Origin: Congzhengia sp045635085 | GTDB lineage: Bacteria > Bacillota > Clostridia > UBA1381 > UBA9506 | DNA: 18,958 nt | Assembly: GCA_045635085.1 (NCBI GenBank) | Contig: JAZRBM010000003.1 | Location: 1-18,958 of the forward strand | Direction: 5' to 3' | Shown: positions 6,215-12,683 of the stretch, piece by piece | Position numbering within the stretch: the first letter of the stretch is position 1 | Layout of the letters: each line of letters opens with the position of its first letter | Translations under genes and position numbers: made by a program | Notes under the pieces: generated by a model | What the model was told of the DNA's origin: nothing | The model's database searches: none | Seen by the model: the letters and a program-made list of their open reading frames with translations, nothing else

Positions 6215-6493
6215 ATGGCAACAGATTTGTATTCAGCAGGTGTACAGGCATTTTTCGTTGATGGTCGTAGATTTGACCTTTGCGAAGTTTGGGTAGGTGA
6301 ACACGAGTCAAACACATTCAAGGTTTGGTGTGAGTGTTCAAACCTTCTTGGGATGTTCGATGGTGACCCTCACAGAGAGGTTAAAACCCCCGATGGTTGG
6401 TTCAAAGCAACTTGGGATGAACATTTCAAGGCTTGGATGGTTAAGGATTGGCACAATCCGATTATTAACCCGATTGCCGAACGAGAAGATTAA
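6215..6493 (+). CDS. hypothetical protein, 92 aa, Trp-rich
   Basis: The start chosen is ATG 6215, 9 bases after GGAGGG; the longer frame from 6119 starts inside the promoter. The product begins MATDLYSAGVQAFFVDGRRF and contains FKVWCECSNLLGMFDGDPHR and PDGWFKATWDEHFKAWMVKD. It has six Trp in 92 residues and is predicted mostly beta with little hydrophobic helix, as in small sheet proteins that bind a ligand or protein face. No motif for a known enzyme is present. Another frame, at 6297, overlaps it but lacks a ribosome binding site. It is a single-gene cassette. Confidence 0.75.
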   Translation: MATDLYSAGVQAFFVDGRRFDLCEVWVGEHESNTFKVWCECSNLLGMFDGDPHREVKTPDGWFKATWDEHFKAWMVKDWHNPIINPIAERED

Positions 6494-6507
6494 CCCGACA
6501 CCGAAAG

Positions 6508-6539
6508 AAAGAGGGCGAACGAGATGTTCGCTCTTTTTT
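6508..6539 (+). terminator. intrinsic terminator of the 92-aa gene
   Basis: GAGGGCGAAC-GAGAT-GTTCGCTC with one bulged G, followed by TTTTTT. Confidence 0.9.
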
Positions 6540-6548
6540 CTTGCGTAG

Positions 6549-7019
6549 AATTGTAATATAAAACCGAGAAAGTTCATTCAACCTACGGTCAACCTGCGGA
6601 ATTGTAATATAAAACCGAGAAGCCCTACAGGATAAATATTCGGTATTATATTACAAATACCTGTAAGGAAATAATTGTAATATAATACCTTCAAAATATA
6701 TTTCAATTCTTTCGGTATTATATTACAATCAGATGCAATCGGGATAATTGTAATATAATACCTTCAAAAATCCAAGCCCGACAGGTAAAAACTTACTGTA
6801 TTGTATTACAATTATTTTGAGGCGTAATAATTGTAATACAATACCTTACAAAATCAGATGAAAAATGTTCTGTATTATATTACAATTAGGTATTGTAATA
6901 TAAAACCGAAAGAGGCAGGGAGGCAGAGGCGGCGTTGGCGATGGAAGTTTTCGGTATTATATTACAATTCAGCAGGGAGAGCCGCGTGATGAATATTTTT
7001 TCTGTTTTATATTACAATT
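6549..7019. repeat. F/R repeat cluster 9 (6 F, 6 R)
   Basis: This is the largest cluster, 471 bases with no gene inside. The order is F F R F R F R F R F R R. Loops of 25-45 bases are unrelated in sequence, apart from GAGGCAG-type purine strings. Confidence 0.9.
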
Positions 7020-7042
7020 TTTTTGATTTTTGAAAATTTTTG

Positions 7043-7071
7043 TTGACAAGGGTTAAAAAGTGTGGTATAAT
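7043..7071 (+). promoter_or_regulatory. sigma-A promoter for the gene at 7103
   Basis: TTGACA at 7043-7048, 17 bases, TATAAT at 7066-7071 preceded by TGTGG. Confidence 0.9.
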
Positions 7072-7102
7072 ACAATTATCAAAACAAAGGAGGTCATTAA
7101 AA

Positions 7103-7360
7103 ATGACAGTAGAACAGATTAGAGAACTTAAAACACTTGAGGAACAGATTAAGGCTTTACAGAGAAAGGCAGACGCTATCAAGGACGAAATCAAGACCGA
7201 AATGGGAAATGAGGAACACGTTGAAGTTGGTGGATTTACCGTCAACTACACAATCGTAATTAGTACCACTCTTGACTCCAAGAAACTCAAAAAGGAAATG
7301 CCAAGCCTGTGGGATGAATACTCAAAAGAGGGCATCACAAGACGTTTCTCGATAACGTGA
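7103..7360 (+). CDS. coiled-coil phage accessory protein, 85 aa
   Basis: The start chosen is ATG 7103, 10 bases after AAAGGAGG. Residues 1-35 form a coiled coil (ELKTLEEQIKALQRKADAIK), then a turn GGFTVNY, then LKKEMPSLWDEYSKEGITRR and a short strand FSIT. From memory this layout, an N-terminal coil followed by 'vggy.V.....s.....lkk..P.ly..y.k....RRF.i', is that of a small phage family often found beside YqaJ/RecT-type recombination genes, where it may act as a cofactor or scaffold. No recombinase is in this window, so its role here is open. The ending RRFSIT matches the conserved C-terminus I remember. Confidence 0.8.
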   Translation: MTVEQIRELKTLEEQIKALQRKADAIKDEIKTEMGNEEHVEVGGFTVNYTIVISTTLDSKKLKKEMPSLWDEYSKEGITRRFSIT

Positions 7361-7370
7361 ACGAAATCAG

Positions 7371-7396
7371 AAAGGCGGTAGAAATACCGCTTTTTT
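7371..7396 (+). terminator. intrinsic terminator of the 85-aa gene
   Basis: AAAGGCGGTA-GAAA-TACCGCTTTT with one G-U pair, then further T. Confidence 0.9.
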
Positions 7397-7405
7397 GTTT
7401 GCAGT

Positions 7406-7602
7406 AATTGTAATACAAAACCGAGAAAAGCAGTAGCCCGAAGCGGTTAAAGTTTCGGTAATATATTACAAATATAATTGTAATACAAAACCGACAGGAT
7501 TGCATCGGGAGCAGTTCGGTATTATATTACAATTCAGATTCGGGTCGGTATTATATTACAATTCGCAAGAGAGTGATTTTCTTTCGGTCTTATATTACAA
7601 TT
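7406..7602. repeat. F/R repeat cluster 10 (2 F, 4 R)
   Basis: The order is F R F R R R. Two R copies are variants, CGGTAATATATTACAAA and CGGTCTTATATTACAATT. Confidence 0.85.
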
Positions 7603-7658
7603 AGTGCAGTAGCAATTTGCACAACTGCCGAGCCTGTAATTTGGTAATTTTTCCGATA

Positions 7659-7687
7659 TGGTGCTGTTTCCGAAACTGTGGTATAAT
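7659..7687 (+). promoter_or_regulatory. promoter with strong extended -10 and poor -35
   Basis: TGTGGTATAAT with hexamer at 7682-7687; the -35 position 7659-7664 reads TGGTGC. The spacer has TTTCCGAAAC, shared with the promoters at 6119 and 8369, so an activator may compensate for the weak -35. Confidence 0.65.
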
Positions 7688-7727
7688 ATATACAGAAATT
7701 GAGGTTAACACTTTTAGGAGGTCTGAT

Positions 7728-7901
7728 ATGGAAAAATCTTTTATTATCACTTATGTAGTTCGTCATCATACTATCCCCGATGAGGTTAGGATTGTAAATG
7801 GTGTAGTAGCAAGGACTAATCTTGAAGCAATTATGAAATATTTTGAGAATTGTCCTTTTACAAGTCGTTTTGAAATTATTGATTGTGTAGCGGAGGTGTA
7901 A
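7728..7901 (+). CDS. hypothetical protein, 57 aa
   Basis: The start chosen is ATG 7728, 6 bases after TTAGGAGG; the longer frame from 7617 runs through the promoter. The product begins MEKSFIITYVVRHHTIPDEV and continues with ARTNLEAIMKYFEN and a final strand FEIIDCVAEV. The strand-strand-helix-strand pattern fits a small ferredoxin-like or 'swapped-hairpin' phage protein. No catalytic residues are evident. It is followed after 3 bases by the next gene, whose GGAGG lies inside its last codons. Confidence 0.75.
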   Translation: MEKSFIITYVVRHHTIPDEVRIVNGVVARTNLEAIMKYFENCPFTSRFEIIDCVAEV

Positions 7902-7904
7902 ATT

Positions 7905-8126
7905 ATGTTACAAACAAAGTATGACGCAGATGGACTTAACAATTTGGTGGTTGCGGTAATGGAGCAGGCTTATATTGATTCGAGTTTAACAATGCCTACA
8001 GTTCGTTTTAAGCCTAATAATAAGCCTTATAACCGCGAGTCGATGAAAAGGTTAAGAGAGAGAGCAAAAATCATTTCTGACGCTAATACATTCATCGAGA
8101 GAACAAAAGAAGCGTTCGCAAACTAA
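7905..8126 (+). CDS. hypothetical protein, 73 aa
   Basis: ATG 7905 follows GCGGAGGTGTAAATT. The product begins MLQTKYDADGLNNLVVAVME and ends NTFIERTKEAFAN. It is helical with a Pro/Asn-rich middle (MPTVRFKPNNKPYNRESMKR) and is basic overall. It is the second gene of a two-gene unit and is terminated 8-40 bases downstream. I recognise no domain; a DNA-binding or protein-scaffold role would fit its charge, but that is only a guess. Confidence 0.7.
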   Translation: MLQTKYDADGLNNLVVAVMEQAYIDSSLTMPTVRFKPNNKPYNRESMKRLRERAKIISDANTFIERTKEAFAN

Positions 8127-8133
8127 CACGAGC

Positions 8134-8167
8134 AAACGGGAAGGTCAGATTGATTTTCCCGTTTTTG
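8134..8167 (+). terminator. intrinsic terminator of the 73-aa gene
   Basis: AAACGGGAA pairs with TTCCCGTTT across a 12-13 base loop and is followed by T-rich sequence. Confidence 0.8.
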
Positions 8168-8174
8168 TATTCGG

Positions 8175-8343
8175 AATTGTAATATAAAACCGAAAAGATG
8201 ACCGTGCGCGAAGCATAAAGTTTAAGGTATTATATTACAATTAGTATTTGTAATACAATACCAAATAAATGCAGTATAAGATTGTCGGTATTATATTACA
8301 ATCCCGATGCAGGAGGCGTAAAATTCGGTCTTATATTACAATT
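8175..8343. repeat. F/R repeat cluster 11 (2 F, 3 R)
   Basis: The order is F R F R R; the last R is the GGTCTT variant. Confidence 0.85.
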
Positions 8344-8368
8344 ATTGCAAAATTTCTAAAAGTTTTTG

Positions 8369-8397
8369 TTGCAATCCTTTCGGAAATGTGGTATAAT
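8369..8397 (+). promoter_or_regulatory. TTGCAA-class promoter for the gene at 8444
   Basis: TTGCAA at 8369-8374, 17 bases containing TTTCGGAAATGTGG, then TATAAT at 8392-8397. Confidence 0.85.
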
Positions 8398-8443
8398 GTA
8401 TTCAGAAGTTGAGGTTAGCAGTTTTTTATAGGAGGGTTTAACT

Positions 8444-8830
8444 ATGACATACACAGTATCTTTTGAGAACAACAACACAATCACAGTATCAGCAGATAGT
8501 CTTGCTGAGGCTAAACTTATTGCATATCTTAGTCATAATTACGAGGCTATAGGTATGTGTGTTAAAGGCGAAAATGGCGACTTTTCTATGACAGTTTGCC
8601 GTAAGGTATGGGATGAATTACTTGATGAACAATTTAAGGGTTTTACTGTTGCTGATGTACTCGCTCATCTTATTCTTGGTGAGTATGTTTGGGTTAATTT
8701 CCCCAAGGAAACATACTTTGATTATTATGAGGAGTGTGAAGTAACTTCTATTTGTAAAGAAGGGCTTGCATATCTTAAAGAACACGACAGGCTCGGAAAC
8801 TATATGGAAGAAATCGGGTTTAGGTGGTAA
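8444..8830 (+). CDS. hypothetical protein, 128 aa
   Basis: ATG 8444 follows AGGAGGG by 7 bases. The N-terminal 35 residues (TYTVSFENNNTITVSADSLA) are strand-turn-strand followed by a helix (EAKLIAYLSHNYEAI), a layout seen in many small phage proteins that begin with 'xYxVxFxxxxxxxVxAxSxxEA'. The rest is mixed, with WDELLDEQFKGFTVADVLAH and a Tyr/Phe-rich acidic stretch (KETYFDYYEECEVTS). The function is unknown. Its last codons form the left arm of its terminator, which fixes the 3' end. It is a single-gene cassette whose 5' leader is related to those at 6148 and 7688. Confidence 0.75.
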   Translation: MTYTVSFENNNTITVSADSLAEAKLIAYLSHNYEAIGMCVKGENGDFSMTVCRKVWDELLDEQFKGFTVADVLAHLILGEYVWVNFPKETYFDYYEECEVTSICKEGLAYLKEHDRLGNYMEEIGFRW

Positions 8831-8846
8831 CGCCTAAACCTTTTTT
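8817..8846 (+). terminator. intrinsic terminator overlapping the stop codon
   Basis: GGTTTAGG, an 8-base loop, CCTAAACC, then TTTTTT. Confidence 0.9.
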
Positions 8847-8854
8847 ATGCCGCG

Positions 8855-9231
8855 AATTGTAATACAAAACCGAAGGGACAGCAGGCGCACGAGAATATCC
8901 TTTAGGTATTATATTACAATTATTTAAGTTGGATTATTTGTAATATAATACCGATGAATTTACAAGTTAATATATATGGTATTATATTACAATTAAAAAG
9001 AATAGAAATAATTGTAATACAATACCTACATTTTAACATTTATTTTATTCTGTATTATATTACAATTAAAAGGTTACAGGAAATTGTAATATAATACCAA
9101 CAGATTCACGAGGGAGAAAGGGGTGGAAACCATTTTTCCACCCTATTTGTAATATAATACCGAAAGTTTACCTGCGGAGAATGACCGCAGAAACGATTTC
9201 TACTGCGTTTTATCGGTTTTATATTACAATT
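8855..9231. repeat. F/R repeat cluster 12 (5 F, 4 R) with an internal hairpin
   Basis: The order is F R F R F R F, then a GGGTGGAAA/TTTCCACCC hairpin at 9121-9143, then F R. The cluster is 377 bases long and has no gene. Confidence 0.85.
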
Positions 9232-9239
9232 ATTTAGGG

Positions 9240-9268
9240 TTGACTTTTATATAAAAGTGTGGTATAAT
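9240..9268 (+). promoter_or_regulatory. sigma-A promoter of the GAT-II cassette
   Basis: TTGACT at 9240-9245, 17 bases, TATAAT at 9263-9268 preceded by TGTGG. Confidence 0.85.
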
Positions 9269-9301
9269 ATAGGCAAATCAGAAAAGAAGGAGGTAGTAAC
9301 T

Positions 9302-10036
9302 ATGTGTGTTATTGCGGTTCAAACTAAAAAACAGCCTAATCTCACATACGATGAAGTTCGTGCGATGTGTAAACAAAATCCCGACGGATTCGGCATAATG
9401 TGGAATGATGGCAAGAAAACGTATTATAAAAAAGGATTTTTTGATATTAAAGAATTTTATAACTTTTATATTACGATTCGGCAAGATACAAAAACTTGCG
9501 ACGTTGCGTTGCATATGCGTATAGGTACAGGGTCTAACATTGATGTAGCAAATTGTCATCCTTTCCCTATTTCAAGCGTTCCAAAGAGGATTAAAAGCGC
9601 ACAGGGTACGGCAGACGTTGCAATTATGATGAATGGAATAATAGGCTCAAGTACAAAGGAGTTTTCAGACACCGCCCTGTATACTATGAATACACTTAAA
9701 GTATATTATGATTCGGACGTTCGATTCTATAAACATTTTACACGCAAGCAACGTTTATTATTCGATAATGAAATACACGGGTGCAGGTTTGCATTTATGG
9801 ACAAAGATTCTTGCGACCTGTTTGGTGTAGGTTGGTCGGATTATAACAGTAAGGCTATGGTATCAAATCGTCATTGGGTTTGGAATACTAATTCTTATCA
9901 GAGTTATTATCGTAATAGTGACGATTCATATTACTACGATTGGTGGACTACAAGAAATAGTCAAAGATTCGCTACAAAGAAATCTGATAAGCGTCATAAG
10001 TCATACATTGACTATTTAGAGGAAACAGTAGTATAA
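9302..10036 (+). CDS. class II glutamine amidotransferase-like protein (Ntn hydrolase), 244 aa
   Basis: The start is ATG 9302, 8 bases after AAGGAGG, which places Cys at residue 2; class II amidotransferases use this N-terminal Cys as nucleophile after Met removal. The protein shows MCVIAVQ, then NPDGFGIMW at 26-34, HMRIGTGSN at 71-79 (Arg73 in the usual glutamine-binding position), NCHPFPI at 84-90, MMNGIIG at 109-115 (Asn111-Gly112, oxyanion position) and FSDTALY at 121-127 (Asp123). All key residues of GlmS/PurF-type glutaminase domains are therefore present. The domain would release ammonia from glutamine. The last 100 residues are not a known synthetase domain and end in a Tyr/Ser/Asp-rich tail, so the ammonia acceptor must be another protein or the enzyme may act as a hydrolase. 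From memory, stand-alone versions are common in phages. It is followed after 20 bases by a small membrane protein. Confidence 0.9.
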   Translation: MCVIAVQTKKQPNLTYDEVRAMCKQNPDGFGIMWNDGKKTYYKKGFFDIKEFYNFYITIRQDTKTCDVALHMRIGTGSNIDVANCHPFPISSVPKRIKSAQGTADVAIMMNGIIGSSTKEFSDTALYTMNTLKVYYDSDVRFYKHFTRKQRLLFDNEIHGCRFAFMDKDSCDLFGVGWSDYNSKAMVSNRHWVWNTNSYQSYYRNSDDSYYYDWWTTRNSQRFATKKSDKRHKSYIDYLEETVV

Positions 10037-10056
10037 TCATTTGGGGGAATGAGAGT

Positions 10057-10356
10057 ATGAAGAAAGTTATTAAGGGTATTAAAGTTGGTTTGGTTTGTGT
10101 TATGATGTTATCCATAATGTTATTGCTTGCGTATTCTGAAACACATTATACGCGTACAGGATTCATAAAAAAGAAATGTATGACAACAAATGAATATTAT
10201 TTTTATGATTCCAAAGGAAACATATGGCTTTTTGAAACCGAAGAAGAATTAAATTCTGATATGATGGTTGAAGTTAAAATGTTTAATAATAACACTATGG
10301 ATAATATCAAAGACGATATAATTGTTGATTATCAAATTATAAAAGAAAATGATTAA
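10057..10356 (+). CDS. membrane-anchored small protein, 99 aa
   Basis: ATG 10057 follows GGGGGAATGAGAGT, 20 bases after the GAT-II gene, so they share a transcript. Residues 1-9 are basic (MKKVIKGIK), residues 10-26 are hydrophobic (VGLVCVMMLSIMLLLAY), then a polar domain faces away: a single-span, N-in protein. The outer domain is beta-rich with EYYFYDSKGNIWLFETEEEL and ends DDIIVDYQIIKEND. From memory this 'sGnvWefe...l..gd.V.v.f......DDiIvdv' pattern is common in phage proteins with an N-terminal anchor. It may place the GAT-II product or a partner at the membrane, but that is inference. Confidence 0.8.
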   Translation: MKKVIKGIKVGLVCVMMLSIMLLLAYSETHYTRTGFIKKKCMTTNEYYFYDSKGNIWLFETEEELNSDMMVEVKMFNNNTMDNIKDDIIVDYQIIKEND

Positions 10357-10378
10357 GATTTTCAATTCTCATTTTCGG

Positions 10379-10430
10379 TTTTCAAAATTGATTTTCATTT
10401 TCGATTTTCAAAATTGATTTTCATTTTCGA
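10379..10430. repeat. exact tandem duplication, 2 x 26 bp
   Basis: The 26-base unit starting TTTTCAAAATTGATTTTC occurs twice head to tail, flanked by further degenerate TTTTCATTTTCG copies. Confidence 0.9.
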
Positions 10431-10456
10431 TTTTGCGTTTTCAATTTTCATTTTTG

Positions 10457-10484
10457 GGTTTGCGTTTAGACGCAGACCTTTTTT
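10457..10484 (+). terminator. intrinsic terminator of the GAT-II unit
   Basis: GGTTTGCGT-TTAG-ACGCAGACC followed by TTTTTT. It lies about 100 bases after the last stop. Confidence 0.9.
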
Positions 10485-10528
10485 ATTTGGAAAATAAAAA
10501 TGGAGTTCGAGATGCGAGGCGAAGTCGT

Positions 10529-10804
10529 AATTGTAATATAATACCTATAGAAATCCTACGGTTTGAAGTGTATTGTAATATAAAACCGACAGAAAAACGC
10601 CACGGCAGCAGGCGCAACTCAAATATTGTTTGGTATTATATTACAATTATATATATTTATTTATGTATTATATTACAATATATATTTTATTCTGTATTAT
10701 ATTACAATTATATATTAAATTAAAAGGTATTATATTACAATATATATATTTATAAGGTTTTATATTACAATTATTTATAAGGTATTTAATTGTAATATAA
10801 TACC
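10529..10804. repeat. F/R repeat cluster 13 (3 F, 5 R)
   Basis: The order is F F R R R R R F. Here the R copies are separated by only 15-20 bases of A/T, and one F follows the R copies, so the usual F-before-R order breaks down. No gene follows on the plus strand. Confidence 0.85.
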
Positions 10805-11116
10805 TTAAATAATAGTACCGCTATAAGAGTTCCCTAAAATAATATTATAATATATATAGTAGATAAATATATAGATGTATCTAAATATATACGCACTTAG
10901 ATGTATCTGAGCGCATAGGAGTTGACGTTTATCTAAATATAAAAATATATTACTACGATTGGTGTCTGTCTGCGTATCACAATAATATTTGTCGGGGAAA
11001 ATCGCGCGTGTACTACCCGTGGGCGCGAGAGCCGCCCCACCGCCACCGCCCCTGCGCCCCCACTCTGTGGACTTTTATTACTATGGGTTTGTTGCGAAAG
11101 GCGAACAAACAACAGG

Positions 11117-11135
11117 AATTGTAATATAGAACCGA
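11117..11135 (+). repeat. degenerate isolated F element
   Basis: AATTGTAATATAGAACCGA, one mismatch from the F consensus and without an R partner nearby. Confidence 0.75.
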
Positions 11136-11151
11136 CATTTGACTATATGAA

Positions 11152-11173
11152 CATATGAACAATTATTCATATG
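11152..11173. repeat. 8-bp inverted repeat
   Basis: CATATGAA and TTCATATG flank a 6-base spacer. It abuts the first GTCAC palindrome. Confidence 0.75.
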
Positions 11174-11222
11174 TCACAACGTGACAAAATCACAACGTGA
11201 CAAAAACGCGTCACAATGTGAC
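11173..11222. repeat. tandem GTCAC-N3-GTGAC palindromes (iteron-like)
   Basis: The 16-base unit TCACAACGTGACAAAA is repeated exactly at 11,174-11,189 and 11,190-11,205, followed by a third palindrome GTCACAATGTGAC at 11,210-11,222 and a half-site TGTGAC near 11,248. Centres are about 16 and 21 bases apart, about 1.5 to 2 helical turns. A dimeric protein could bind each. Confidence 0.85.
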
Positions 11223-11420
11223 GTTATGCGTTACGTTATGCGCATTATGTGACAAAAAGACAAAAAACGCGTTTATTTGCGTTTTAAAGCGTTTTTTATC
11301 CTTCAATGATAAAAATATCAATAAACATATAAAAAGCCCGTTTTGATACCTTTACGCGCGTTATACGGGCATATATGCGTATAGCCCTATTGTTTACGCG
11401 GTTTATGGAAAACGGGCAAA

Positions 11421-11450
11421 AAAAACCGCGCCACAATTGACGCGGTTTTT
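11421..11450. terminator. bidirectional terminator 3' of the 365-aa gene
   Basis: AAAAACCGCG, a 10-base loop, CGCGGTTTTT. The T-run on the minus strand serves the gene ending at 11,527. Confidence 0.85.
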
Positions 11451-11526
11451 ATTTCAATATTCAATTGTTAACGCGGTTTATATATCCCACATTGTTTGTT
11501 TGTTCTGTATATGTAAAGGGATAATG

Positions 11527-12624
11527 TTAACATCCCTTTTCATATTTTGTAGCAATAACATCATTGTCAAGTTGATGTGCTATAAGGCGCGCTAGTCTTT
11601 CCGTTGACCATATACCGCGGTTTATTTTGTGCCCGTTGTCATTTATGCAAGCGATACATCCGCGCCAAAATTTGCAAACACGCACAAATTGATGTGCGCT
11701 ATGTATGCGCGTTAACCTTATTTCAATGGTATTGTGTGCCGTGCGATAATTGATACAACATCCGTGACCGCCTATATCGTTTGACGCATAACCGCGAAAA
11801 TCTGAACCGAAAAAAGCCACACGTTCGGATGTTGTCATATTTTGTATACGTTCAAACAATAAACCGAAAATTTGCCGACCACACCAACGTTCACGGGCAA
11901 AATCACAACTTGCGTGCATATGCGCGCCACATCTCACATCATCAAAACATTTTAACTCGTCATCCGTGCAATTTGACAAAAACTTTGATAAACCTTGTAA
12001 TGAACGAAAACGAACGTGCCCTTCCGCGCTAACTGTACAATCTTGTTCAATGTGTGATGTGCGCTTGCTTTTTGAATATCCGATAAAAAGCAAACGAACG
12101 TAAACCGACATAAAAGCAAAATCAAAATCCGCGTTTTCATCAATGTATGGTATTTTTTGCCCGTTGTCATCATAGCGATATTTAATGCCGAACGATTTTA
12201 AAACCGCTTGTAAGCCCGTGCCGTGTTTGCGTGACACACATTCAAATTCAACACTAACGTGTGGCATACGATGTTTTGTCGTGTTGTTTGTGCCGTCAAG
12301 ATTAACGTTAACCGCGTTACGAAAAATCCCGTCGTCCGTGTGTATGTCTTTCCCGTTGTGGTATGCAATAGGCAAAAAACATTCAAGACCGATGTAACGC
12401 GCGTGCCCTTTTCCCGCGTGCCCCGTCATCCCTTCAATTTTTACATACCACTTGTGTGTAACGATACCGCCACAAGACGGACATTTACAAACGTGCCGAC
12501 CAACGCCACTAAAAGCGTCTTGTGCGCTAACGATAGATATACGGATGTGATGACGCATTGAAACGCGTGCCGTTGCAATTGCTACATTAACATTGTTACC
12601 ATTGTTTGTTGTGTTGTTGTTCAT
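11527..12624 (-). CDS. amidoligase-like protein (GCS/glutamine-synthetase-fold superfamily), 365 aa
   Basis: The start ATG at 12,624 follows AAAGAAGGG. The Asn/Thr-rich N-terminus is followed by a possible zinc site (CKCPSCGG at 46-53, with Cys82). The core shows VSVEFECV at 123-130, QDCTVSAEGHVRFRSLQG at 194-211, CGAHMHAS at 232-239 and NTIEIRLTR at 298-306. The order VExE, D-x-T-V, CGxHxH and x-IEIR matches the protein at 14,472-15,500 and is the signature I associate with Pfam Amidoligase_2, ATP-dependent enzymes that join a carboxylate to an amine. The acidic and His residues would bind Mg-ATP. The expected 'ElvSP' after the Asp is replaced by VRFRS, so activity is uncertain. Use of GCG, CGC and AAC codons is unlike the neighbours and suggests separate origin. 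It is monocistronic, with its own promoter, operator palindrome and terminator. Confidence 0.7.
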   Translation of the reverse strand: MNNNTTNNGNNVNVAIATARVSMRHHIRISIVSAQDAFSGVGRHVCKCPSCGGIVTHKWYVKIEGMTGHAGKGHARYIGLECFLPIAYHNGKDIHTDDGIFRNAVNVNLDGTNNTTKHRMPHVSVEFECVSRKHGTGLQAVLKSFGIKYRYDDNGQKIPYIDENADFDFAFMSVYVRLLFIGYSKSKRTSHIEQDCTVSAEGHVRFRSLQGLSKFLSNCTDDELKCFDDVRCGAHMHASCDFARERWCGRQIFGLLFERIQNMTTSERVAFFGSDFRGYASNDIGGHGCCINYRTAHNTIEIRLTRIHSAHQFVRVCKFWRGCIACINDNGHKINRGIWSTERLARLIAHQLDNDVIATKYEKGC

Positions 12625-12661
12625 ATTAACCCTTCTTTCCGCGCTTGTGCGCTATGTGTTA

Positions 12662-12683
12662 TTGTGGGCACTATTGCCCACAA
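12662..12683. promoter_or_regulatory. operator-like palindrome before the 365-aa gene
   Basis: TTGTGGGC and GCCCACAA are perfect 8-bp arms around 6 bases. It lies between the predicted -10 and the start codon on the minus strand, so a bound protein would block transcription. Confidence 0.7.

Larger units (their letters stand above)
10805..11420. other. gene-free control or origin-like region
   Basis: This stretch of over 600 bases holds no gene. It contains the single left arm ACCGCTATAAGAGTTCCCT (10,817), two copies of TAGATGTATCTRA around 10,871 and 10,900, a GC-rich patch at about 11,004-11,071 in AT-rich surroundings, a degenerate F at 11,117-11,135, a CATATGAA/TTCATATG hairpin and tandem GTCAC-type palindromes. 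Iterons, palindromes and AT-rich stretches together are what replication or partition sites look like, but no initiator gene is adjacent. Confidence 0.45.

Noticed and set aside
10433..10723. Plus-strand open frame of 96 codons
   Set aside because: It covers the terminator and six repeat elements and has no ribosome binding site; translation of the repeats gives low-quality protein (YYITIIYIYLCIILQY).
339..10804. A CRISPR array reading of the F/R repeats
   Set aside because: Repeats are in both orientations, 17-19 bases long, spaced irregularly and broken up by genes; no cas gene is visible.
339..10804. F elements as active promoters because they contain TATAAT
   Set aside because: Many copies are TACAAT or TATAAA, and none has a -35 at 17 bases; real promoters stand next to the clusters.
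11781..12561. Several open frames on both strands inside the 365-aa gene
   Set aside because: They are shadows of the long gene; none has a ribosome binding site, and the motifs lie only in the 365-aa frame.
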